Source of the DNA: JBNJEM01 sp051745935
GTDB taxonomy: Bacteria > Planctomycetota > Planctomycetia > Pirellulales > Pirellulaceae
Length of the DNA: 11,881 bases
Reading direction: 5' to 3'
Assembly (NCBI GenBank): GCA_051745935.1
Contig: JBNJEM010000183.1
Coordinates: 1 to 11,881 of the forward strand
In this document: in pieces, positions 6,078 through 11,881 of the stretch
Numbering within the stretch: the first letter of the stretch is position 1
Layout: the number at the start of each line of letters is the position of its first letter
The notes under the pieces: generated by a model
Told to the model about the DNA's origin: nothing
Database searches by the model: none
What the model saw: only the letters and a program-made list of their open reading frames with translations
Program-made: the position numbers and the translations under genes

Positions 6078-7718
6078 ATGGTCCTTGTTGATTGGCTGGT
6101 GGTGGCGGCGTATTTCGCGTTGCTGGGCGGCGTGGCCGTTTGGGTCGTGCGTCAGAAACAGGATTCATCGGCCGATTACTTCCTCGCCGGCCGCAACCAG
6201 GGCTGGTTCGTCGTCGGCGCCTCGCTGTTCGCCTCGAACATCGGCTCGGAGCACCTGGTCGGGCTGGCCGGGGCGGGCGCCTCCAGCGGCGTGGCCATGG
6301 CCCACTACGAGTTGCATGCCTGGTGCCTGCTGGTCCTTGGCTGGGTGCTTGTGCCCTTCTACGCTCGCAGCGCCGTCTACACCATGCCGGAGTTCCTTGA
6401 ACGCCGGTACTCGCCCGCCGCGCGCTGGTTCCTCTCGCTGGTAAGCCTCGTGGGCTACGTGTTCACGAAGGTTGCGGTGGGGCTGTTCGCCGGCGGCATC
6501 GTCGTCCAGGTGCTCTTCCCCGAACAGTTCCTCCCGGGAATCAACAATTTTTGGCTCGGCGCGGTGGGGATCGTGGTGGTAACCGGGCTGTACACCGTGT
6601 TCGGCGGTTTGCGCGCGGTGATCTACACCGATGCCGTGCAGGCCGTGGTGCTCATTATCGGTTCGGCGGTGATGGCATTTCGCGGGCTGTACATTCTGGG
6701 CGGATGGGGTGAGTTGCAGGAAGTATGCGGCTCGCAGTTCTTCAACCTCTGGCGCCCGTGGGACGATCCCGCCTTTCCGTGGCTGGGTATGCTGGTGGCC
6801 GCGCCCATCGTGGGCATGTGGTATTGGTGCACCGACCAGTACATCGTGCAACGGACCCTGGCCGCCCGGGACCAGGGCCAGGGCCGGCGGGGCACCATCT
6901 TTGGCGCGTATTTGAAGCTGAGCCCCGTGTTTCTGTTCATCATCCCGGGCATGATCGCGTATGCCCTCATTCAGACCGGGAAGATTCCGGCCTTGGAAGA
7001 CCCCAACCAGGCATACCCGGCGCTGGTGCATGCCTTGCTGCCCTTGGGACTTCGGGGGCTGGTGGCGGCCAGTTTGCTGGCCGCGCTGATGAGTTCGCTT
7101 TCGTCGGTGTTCAACTCATCATCGACCCTGTTCACGATGGACCTTTACAAGCCGCTGCACCCGGAGGCGTCGGAACGTACGCTGGTTTGGGTGGGGCGGC
7201 TCGCCACGACGGTCATGGTGGTGCTGGGGCTGGCCTGGATTCCGTTCATCAGCATGATTTCCGACGCGTTGTATCACTACCTGCAGAGCGTGCAGGCGTA
7301 CATCGCACCGCCCATCTTCGCCGTATTCTTCCTCGGCGTGTTCTCGCGGCGCATCAACGCGGCCGGGTGCATGGCCGGCCTGGTAAGCGGTTTCGTGCTG
7401 GGCATGGCTCGCCTGGCGGCCGAGGTGAGCAAGCGGTTCATCACGGAGGGGACCTTCCTGTACGCCTTCGCCAACCTGAACTTCCTGTACTTCTGCCTGG
7501 CGTTGTTGGGCGTGGTGTTGGTGGTCATCGTGGGGGTCAGCTACGCCACGGCGCCGCCACCGGCGGAGAAGCTTCGCGGACTGACCTATTGGACCCTTTC
7601 CGAGGAGAACCGTCGCACGACCCGCGCGAGCTGGAACCGATGGGACGTGATCCACACGTGCGCGATCCTGGTCATCATCCTGCTGGTGTACCTGTACTTC
7701 AGCCCGATCTTCCATTAG
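6078..7718 (+). CDS. SGLT-type sodium:solute symporter
   Basis: This 546-residue inner-membrane protein is a sodium:solute symporter (SSS family, SSF domain), close in motif content to the SGLT/vSGLT sugar carriers; it probably imports a sugar or related polyol with Na+. Some 14 hydrophobic segments are spread along its length, the usual number. Diagnostic motifs are YFLAGRNQGW (34-43), GASLFASNIGSEHLVGLAG (47-65), TMPEFLERRY (102-111), FGGLRAVIYTDAVQ (175-188), WYWCTDQYIVQR (248-259) and MSSLSSVFNSSSTLFTMD (338-355). The Ser pair at 339-340 aligns with the Na2-site serines of vSGLT. GAGGAGA lies five bases before the ATG, so the start is firm. The preceding oxidoreductase gene is codirectional but 370 bp away behind a hairpin-rich element. 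The next gene converges on it with 54 bp between stops. The substrate cannot be read from sequence. Confidence 0.95.
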   Translation: MVLVDWLVVAAYFALLGGVAVWVVRQKQDSSADYFLAGRNQGWFVVGASLFASNIGSEHLVGLAGAGASSGVAMAHYELHAWCLLVLGWVLVPFYARSAVYTMPEFLERRYSPAARWFLSLVSLVGYVFTKVAVGLFAGGIVVQVLFPEQFLPGINNFWLGAVGIVVVTGLYTVFGGLRAVIYTDAVQAVVLIIGSAVMAFRGLYILGGWGELQEVCGSQFFNLWRPWDDPAFPWLGMLVAAPIVGMWYWCTDQYIVQRTLAARDQGQGRRGTIFGAYLKLSPVFLFIIPGMIAYALIQTGKIPALEDPNQAYPALVHALLPLGLRGLVAASLLAALMSSLSSVFNSSSTLFTMDLYKPLHPEASERTLVWVGRLATTVMVVLGLAWIPFISMISDALYHYLQSVQAYIAPPIFAVFFLGVFSRRINAAGCMAGLVSGFVLGMARLAAEVSKRFITEGTFLYAFANLNFLYFCLALLGVVLVVIVGVSYATAPPPAEKLRGLTYWTLSEENRRTTRASWNRWDVIHTCAILVIILLVYLYFSPIFH

Positions 7719-7772
7719 CCGCTTATGATGACGTGGCCCGGTCGCTCGTGCTCGCTGCGCTGGGCGATCGCG

Positions 7773-9290
7773 TCAACAGCCGGCGTTCCGCGTCGGGTGA
7801 GGATTCTCCGTTTCATTGGCAGCTTGACTCTCGGCAGAGTCTTGTGGCGGCTCTGGCTTCTCCGCGGCATTCCCATTCTCATTCATGTTCTTGGTGGGGC
7901 CGTCCTTTTTGTCCGCGTCTTTTTGAGGCTTTGTGGATGCTGCCCCTTCATTCTGGTCTTCCTCCATCATCGTCTTTGCTTCGGTCAGTTGCTTCTGGGC
8001 GGCAAGCTGAGCGGACACGGCCGCGGCCCGGTCTTGAGCCGCCTGTTTGCCCGCGTCGGTCGCCGCCGCTTCGGCGTTTTCCGCCTCGGCCTTGGCTTCG
8101 CGGAGCTGCGACATGATGGAGAGAACGTATTCGCGGCCCTTCTCGGCTTCCTGTATTGCCTCTTTGGCGGCCGCTTCAGCCGCCTGGGCGGCGGTCTTTT
8201 CGGCTGCTGCACGGGCACGAGCCTGTTCGGCGGCTTCGCGACTCATTTTCGCCGCGTGCCGTGCGGCATCCAGCACCGCCTGTTGCTCGGCCAGGGCATG
8301 GTGCCGTTGAGCGGCTTCGGTTTGAGCTCGTTTCGCCTCCGCCTCCGCCATCGAGGCCGCCGCGGTGGCTTTCTTTGCCGCGGCCCGCAGCTGGCGGGAT
8401 TTCTCCGTTTTGATGTCGAGCCGCTCCTCCATGTCCTCAAGTTCAGCCTTCTCTTTCGCAATCGTCTGTTTTGCCAGTTTCGCCGCGTCGATCGCCGTCT
8501 CAGCGGCTTTTTTCTCCTGATCCGCCGCCGCCAACGCCGCTCTCGAAGCTTTTTGCTCTTCCAGCGCCGCCTCCTTCTCCGCCACCACCGCGTCCAACGT
8601 TTCTCGCGCCTCTTCGCGAGCTTTTTCCGCCGCTTCCCGATCCGCCTTGGCTTTCGCCGCCGTACGTTCGACTTCGTCCACGATATTCTCGGCCCGCGTC
8701 CGAGCCGTGTCAGCCTCGGCCTTCAGAGCAATCGACTTCTCAATGGTCTCCTGGGCTTCCTCGGTCTTGCGAGCCAGGTCGGCCTGCTGTTTCTCGGCTT
8801 CCTCGCGAATCGTCTTCGCTTCGGCCACCTTTTTGTCCGCCTCGGTCAGCATGGAGGCCGCATCGGATTCAGCTGTTTGTGCGACCTCAAGCTTCTGGGC
8901 GGCCTCTTTCCTGTATTCTTCCGCGGCCTGCCGCTCTTTCTTCCACTTGGTTACCAACGTCGCGGCCTCTTCCTTGGCTGCCGTCGCCGACGCTTCGGCG
9001 CGCTCCGCGTCCTCGCGCAACGCTCTGGCCTCCTTCAGCGACTCTTCCGCCGCTTCTTGGGCTTTCACGGCCTCTTGCTTCTCGTTCCCCGCCTCTTCCC
9101 TGAGGGATTGGGCCTCGGCAAGCCGCGTCTCGGACTTCTTCCGTGCTGCCTGAGCCTCGCGCCGAGCCGCGTTGGCAATCTGCTGCTGTTTTGCCGCGAA
9201 GGACTTGAGTTTTTCGAGCTCCGCCGAGCTGCCACAACCTGATAGGAAACAGACTGTCAAACCGAAGAGGAGAATGTCGCTTCGTTTCAT
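7773..9290 (-). CDS. Ala/Glu-rich coiled-coil lipoprotein
   Basis: This 505-residue protein starts with a lipoprotein signal peptide (MKRSDILLFGLTVCFLSGC; lipobox L-S-G-C with Cys19), so it should be lipid-anchored, probably in the outer membrane facing the periplasm given Gly20-Ser21. From about residue 22 to 440 it is almost pure alpha-helix former: Ala, Glu, Lys, Gln and Arg with heptad-like spacing, one Trp and very few Pro or Gly. That predicts one long rod-like coiled coil. The last 65 or so residues are Pro/Asn/Gln/Glu-rich, probably disordered, and end in Cys. There is no OmpA, LysM or other domain. The start at 9290 is chosen over 9527 because of the lipobox and GAGG eight bases upstream. 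A plus-strand frame of similar length lies across the same region and is judged a shadow. The role is unknown; an envelope spacer, tether or scaffold is a guess. Confidence 0.85.
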   Translation of the reverse strand: MKRSDILLFGLTVCFLSGCGSSAELEKLKSFAAKQQQIANAARREAQAARKKSETRLAEAQSLREEAGNEKQEAVKAQEAAEESLKEARALREDAERAEASATAAKEEAATLVTKWKKERQAAEEYRKEAAQKLEVAQTAESDAASMLTEADKKVAEAKTIREEAEKQQADLARKTEEAQETIEKSIALKAEADTARTRAENIVDEVERTAAKAKADREAAEKAREEARETLDAVVAEKEAALEEQKASRAALAAADQEKKAAETAIDAAKLAKQTIAKEKAELEDMEERLDIKTEKSRQLRAAAKKATAAASMAEAEAKRAQTEAAQRHHALAEQQAVLDAARHAAKMSREAAEQARARAAAEKTAAQAAEAAAKEAIQEAEKGREYVLSIMSQLREAKAEAENAEAAATDAGKQAAQDRAAAVSAQLAAQKQLTEAKTMMEEDQNEGAASTKPQKDADKKDGPTKNMNENGNAAEKPEPPQDSAESQAANETENPHPTRNAGC

Positions 9291-9730
9291 GGTTATCGCC
9301 TCAAAGGGGGGGTTCATGGAAGAGGCTGCCCACTTTCTTATTGGAACGTAGGGAACATAGGGGCAACACATGTTCTGCGCAATATGAATCGACAAGGAAG
9401 GGCAGCGAGTCCACAAAAAAAGGCCGAATGGGTCCAGAGTCTGGTGATGTGGGGACGTACCGGTACCGCGGCGGGAGGGGGCACACCGCCAACCCCCAAA
9501 TGGTCGCAACGCAATTTCCGCCGGCATCAGGTTATCCGAGGCCGCGGCGGCAACGGGGCCGGATCACATCGCCGAGGACTCGGTTGTTGGGCCCGCGACG
9601 ATTTCGCGTTCGCGAAGCATTGCCCGAACTCGGCAACGGGGCCGCAAGCGTGTACAATCACCAGTCGAAGGGAAGACGTAACGGGTGCAGCCGTGTGCGG
9701 CTTTGTGGTCCCATGGCAGGGAGTCGAACC
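9291..9730. other. intergenic stretch between divergent genes
   Basis: This spacer separates the divergent lipoprotein gene and the DUF433 remnant. No gene is supported; a plus-strand open frame (9384-9734) has low-complexity, Arg/Gly-rich translation and no ribosome binding site that I trust. TACAAT at 9653-9658 is a possible -10 box for the DUF433 gene, and GGGAG seven bases before ATG 9731 is its ribosome binding site. GTACCGGTAC near 9458-9467 is a perfect 10-bp palindrome. Confidence 0.5.
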
Positions 9731-9921
9731 ATGAACTGGCCTGAGCGTATCCGCGTGGATCCGAACATCTGCCGCGGCAAGGCGTGCATCAAGGGGCCCG
9801 CATCATGGTCTCGGTGATCCTGGACAACTTCGGCCCGCGAAGCGTAATCGAGGTCTTGGTGGAATTCGAGCCGGGCGCGGGAATCGGCTTGAATTCTTCT
9901 AGCAGGCAATGCGGGAGGTGA
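9731..9921 (+). pseudogene. frameshifted DUF433 antitoxin-type gene
   Basis: The first frame reads MNWPERIRVDPNICRGKACIKG, the typical start of a DUF433 protein, here split for clarity as MNWPERIRVDPNIC then RGKACIKG. DUF433 proteins are small DNA-binding proteins often acting as antitoxins beside a PIN-like DUF5615 toxin. At about 9797 the frame shifts; the next frame continues RIMVSVILDN, another hallmark of the family. Restoring one base (AAGGGG-A-CCCGC) would give the usual KGTRIM. After EVLVEF the usual C-terminal helical part is missing and the frame ends at 9919-9921. No toxin gene is adjacent. The start has GGGAG at a good distance. Either a real pseudogene or a single-base assembly error plus a diverged tail would explain this; I favour the pseudogene. 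Confidence 0.75.
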
Positions 9922-9943
9922 GACCGTGCAACGTCAGTTCGCG

Positions 9944-9950
9944 CAGGAGG
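9944..9950 (+). promoter_or_regulatory. strong ribosome binding site deciding a start
   Basis: AGGAGGG lies just upstream of ATG 9957 and is a near-perfect Shine-Dalgarno sequence. It argues for this start and against the in-frame ATG at 9909, which would lie inside the DUF433 remnant. Confidence 0.7.
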
Positions 9951-9956
9951 GTAACC

Positions 9957-10688
9957 ATGGCAGACATATCGATTCAAACAACGCTCCGAATTCCTGGGAA
10001 TTGGTCGCATGCGGGTGAACTGCTCGAACGCATCCCAGACGGTTTTCGGTTGACCCCCGAAGCCCTGATCTTGCCCGACGGCACGGAGGTCGAACTTCGG
10101 CCAAAGCCGCCGGATGATCAATTCGCGAAGATCTTCGAATCATCGTGTCGACAGCCGGCAACGGACGAGGAAATGGAAATCGTCAGGAATTACGCGGTGA
10201 ATGTTTGCCTTCTCGGTCCCGGCGGAACGATGGAGGCCGCCCGTCGCATGATGCAGGCCGGGTCGGCTCTGGTGCGAGCGGGCGGGGCGGGCGTTTTCAT
10301 CGATAACAGCGGACTAGCTCACGGCGGCGACAACTGGATCATGATGACCGAAGATGGTGGGCCGGACGCCTTGAGTTTTGCTTTCGTCAGCATCGTGCGC
10401 GGAACGCGGGAAGTCTGGACGATAGGCATGCACGTACTGGGTCTGCGTGACGTTGTCATGGGGCGGGTCGACGTGGGAACCCATGAAGACGCGATCGTCG
10501 ATGTCATTCGGTACCTTTGCGGCAGCGACAAGCCGATCGAGCACGGTCATGTGTTGGCTGATGAAGCCGCCCCTCGCTTTCAAGCCGTCGCCACAAAAGC
10601 TGACAATTTCACCGCCGGAAGTCCGATGCACAATCCCTACGGACGCTTGAAGCTGGTGAGCATGAAGGACATCGCTGAAAATAATTGA
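9957..10688 (+). CDS. uncharacterised 243-residue protein
   Basis: I do not assign a function. ATG at 9957 is preceded by AGGAGG six bases upstream, which decides it over an in-frame ATG at 9909. The protein is soluble: no signal peptide or membrane segment. Residues 1-60 form a beta-rich N-terminal part; 72-86 look like a beta or helical core (MEIVRNYAVNVCLLG); 88-125 hold a Gly-rich helix-turn region (GPGGTMEAARRMMQAG, then GAGVFIDNSGLAHGG). Residues 139-166 contain FAFVSIVRGTREVWTIGMHVLGLRD, given here as FAFVSIVRGT and WTIGMHVLGLRD. The tail has APRF and HNPYGRLKL. The WTIGMHVLGLRD stretch and tail recall DUF4261-like planctomycete proteins, but I hold that only weakly. It starts 35 bp after the DUF433 remnant and ends 2 bp before repeat copy D. 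Confidence 0.85.
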   Translation: MADISIQTTLRIPGNWSHAGELLERIPDGFRLTPEALILPDGTEVELRPKPPDDQFAKIFESSCRQPATDEEMEIVRNYAVNVCLLGPGGTMEAARRMMQAGSALVRAGGAGVFIDNSGLAHGGDNWIMMTEDGGPDALSFAFVSIVRGTREVWTIGMHVLGLRDVVMGRVDVGTHEDAIVDVIRYLCGSDKPIEHGHVLADEAAPRFQAVATKADNFTAGSPMHNPYGRLKLVSMKDIAENN

Positions 10689-10690
10689 AG

Positions 10691-10794
10691 TATATTTCAG
10701 GCGGTTGGATTTTTCCGGATGGAAAGCCGCCCGGCGCAAGCCGTCCTCCCGTTGGTCGGACTCGCGGCGGAGAACGTCATTCGCGACCGGTATA
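10691..10794 (-). repeat. 104-bp interspersed repeat, copy D
   Basis: This full-length copy starts two bases after the stop codon of the 243-residue protein, in the opposite orientation to copy A relative to its gene. It runs from TATATTTCAGGCGG to CGCGACCGGTATA. On the plus strand it can fold GGCGG against CCGCC around TTTCC-GGAT-GGAAA. In the other half CGCGG meets TCGCG, where one pair becomes G-U rather than being lost. The minus-strand reading frame stays open (VANDVLRRESDQREDG). Confidence 0.9.
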
Positions 10795-10977
10795 TCTTGA
10801 GAATTTGCATACGGTTCACGTCCTCGCCGACGGCGATTTTTTGATCGACGTACGGTTTGGACGACCCGCGGAAGCCTTCTGCCGTTGAGATGACCGTTCA
10901 GAGCACCAAGCTGGTAAGTCGGAGGATGGACCTCAAACTGCTGATCAGATGTTGGCATTCCGAGAGGAACACTGTTG

Positions 10978-11709
10978 ATGAGATTGCGGAACAAGGTTGC
11001 TGTCGTAACTGGTGGTGGCACGGGAATCGGATTGGGGATCGCGAGCGCGTTGAGTGGCGAGGGGTGCCGCGTTGCCATTGCCGGGCGCCGGGTAGAGACG
11101 TTGCGCGAGGCCGTGGACGGTTGGCCAGGCGGCGAGCCGCCGGTTTACCACCCCGTCGACGTGGCCGATCGCTCCAGCGTGCGGGAACTCTTTGCTTGGG
11201 TGGGGCAGCAACTTGGCGATGTGGATATCCTGGTCAATTCCGCGGGTATCAACGTGGCCAACCGGTCCATGGCCGCGATGGACCCCGCGGATTGGGACCG
11301 GGTTTTGGCGGTAAACGCCACGGGAGCCTATAACTGCATGCACTGCGTGCTGCCCGCCATGCGGGCGAGACAGGACGGACTCATCATCAATATTTCCTCC
11401 GTCGCCGGGAAACGGGCGCTCACGTTGGGAGGGGTCGCTTACTGTGCGTCCAAGTTCGCCATGACCGCGCTGGGGACCACGGTGGGCAATGAAGTGGCGG
11501 CGGACGGAGTTCGCGTGACCAACGTCTATCCGGGTGAAGTCAACACGCCGATCCTGGACAATCGCCCGACGCCGGTGAGCGATGAGCGGAAAGCCGCCAT
11601 GGTGCAACCGGAGGATTTCGCGGAACTGGTTGTCGCGATTGCATGTCTGCATCCCCGCGCCCACGTGTCCGAAATCACGTTGAAGCCACGCGTTCAGGAA
11701 CTCTCCTAA
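10978..11709 (+). CDS. short-chain dehydrogenase/reductase (SDR)
   Basis: This 243-residue cytoplasmic protein is a classical SDR oxidoreductase of normal length. It has the cofactor motif TGGGTGIG (11-18), the acidic DVAD (61-64), NSAG (87-90; NNAG in most relatives) and the catalytic set Asn113, Ser141, Tyr155 and Lys159 (ISS at 139-141, YCASK at 155-159). AGRR (36-39) after the second strand puts Arg where NADP(H)-preferring enzymes have it, so NADP(H) is likely. PGEVNT (185-190) is the usual PG motif. The substrate cannot be inferred. The start is ambiguous: GAGAGG sits 7 bases from TTG 10975 and 10 from ATG 10978; I list ATG. Repeat copy D lies upstream and truncated copy E 18 bp downstream of the stop. 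No operon partner is visible. Confidence 0.93.
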   Translation: MRLRNKVAVVTGGGTGIGLGIASALSGEGCRVAIAGRRVETLREAVDGWPGGEPPVYHPVDVADRSSVRELFAWVGQQLGDVDILVNSAGINVANRSMAAMDPADWDRVLAVNATGAYNCMHCVLPAMRARQDGLIINISSVAGKRALTLGGVAYCASKFAMTALGTTVGNEVAADGVRVTNVYPGEVNTPILDNRPTPVSDERKAAMVQPEDFAELVVAIACLHPRAHVSEITLKPRVQELS

Positions 11710-11727
11710 GGGCGTTCACCTCGCAGT

Positions 11728-11780
11728 TATGCTGGTCGCGGATGACGTTGTCCGCCGCGAGTCCGACCAACGGGCGGTCG
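11728..11780 (+). repeat. interspersed repeat, copy E (truncated to one half)
   Basis: Only the first half of the 104-bp family is present, from TATGCTGGTCGCGG to about the CGGG at 11771-11774, after which similarity fades. It begins 18 bp after the SDR stop, in the same orientation relative to its gene as copy A. The hairpin pairing of CGCGG with CCGCG is complete in this half, so the half-repeat still folds. Confidence 0.85.
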
Positions 11781-11838
11781 AGTAAGCATCGCAAAATCAA
11801 TAATTGTCGCATGATCGGGGCTGCTGGGCGTCGGCCCA

Positions 11839-11880
11839 ATGCCCTCGGCTTGTCCGAGGGATTATTACGTTCCTTGCTAC
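11839..11880 (+). repeat. 42-bp REP-like hairpin unit, copy 3
   Basis: This unit has the same ATGCC start, CTTGT loop, TTACGTTCC arm and GCTAC end as the copies near 5.9 kb. Its stem is different but still perfect: CCCTCGG with CCGAGGG. Just before it, TGGGC pairs with GCCCA around GTCG (11825-11838). The element may continue past the window edge. Confidence 0.85.
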
Positions 11881-11881
11881 A

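Noticed and set aside
7719..7772. Bidirectional terminator between the converging symporter and lipoprotein genes
   Set aside because: No stable stem followed by a T-tract is visible in the 54-bp gap.
6725..8116. 463-codon plus-strand frame overlapping symporter and lipoprotein genes
   Set aside because: Out-of-frame shadow of the symporter gene; Arg/Gly/Pro-rich translation without motifs.
9715..9735. GGGAGTCGAACC, similar to a tRNA T-arm read in antisense
   Set aside because: No acceptor, anticodon or D-arm can be built around it; GGGAG is better explained as the ribosome binding site of the DUF433 gene.
9790..9800. Programmed frameshift in the DUF433 gene
   Set aside because: The GGGCCCG run is not in the phase required for a canonical -1 slippery heptamer and the C-terminal part is abnormal as well.
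472..10794. Classical MITE interpretation of the 104-bp repeat
   Set aside because: Ends share only TATA; beyond that the two termini are not inverted copies of each other, so I do not call it a mobile element.

Overview
The window looks like a piece of a planctomycete chromosome, most plausibly Pirellulales-like. This is inferred from gene content: a Tat-signal Gfo/Idh/MocA oxidoreductase, an exported DUF1080 (3-keto-disaccharide hydrolase) protein, an SGLT-type sodium:solute symporter, a membrane-anchored SGNH hydrolase with a TPR insert, GC-rich codons, wide spacers and many short interspersed repeats. I see no tRNA, rRNA, CRISPR array, intact insertion sequence, phage gene or origin.

Layout, left to right: a repeat-bearing spacer; an SGNH/GDSL hydrolase on the minus strand (577-2109); a spacer; a DUF1080 protein on the minus strand (2617-3354); a 1-kb divergent spacer with three kinds of repeat; a Gfo/Idh/MocA oxidoreductase on the plus strand (4370-5707); a spacer carrying a nested inverted-repeat element; a sodium:solute symporter on the plus strand (6078-7718), converging on an Ala/Glu-rich coiled-coil lipoprotein on the minus strand (7773-9290); a spacer; a frameshifted DUF433 antitoxin-type gene (9731-9921); an unrecognised 243-residue protein (9957-10688); a short-chain dehydrogenase/reductase (10978-11709); and more repeats up to the window end.

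The middle block is metabolically coherent. A secreted DUF1080 hydrolase, a Tat-exported NAD(P)-type oxidoreductase and an SGLT-like sugar symporter lie together and would fit oxidation of a glycoside to its 3-keto form, cleavage outside the cytoplasm and uptake of the product. That is inference from family knowledge; no substrate is visible.

The most distinctive signal is non-coding. First, a family of about 104 bp is present as four full copies and one truncated copy. Four of the five sit 1-38 bp beyond a stop codon, in either orientation, and can fold into hairpins; one strand also keeps an open reading frame whose variation is partly synonymous. Second, a 42-bp REP-like unit occurs three times. 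It has an invariant CTTGT loop, and its stem has changed by paired substitutions in one copy. Heptamer and 16-mer tandem arrays add to the repeat load of the spacer upstream of the oxidoreductase.
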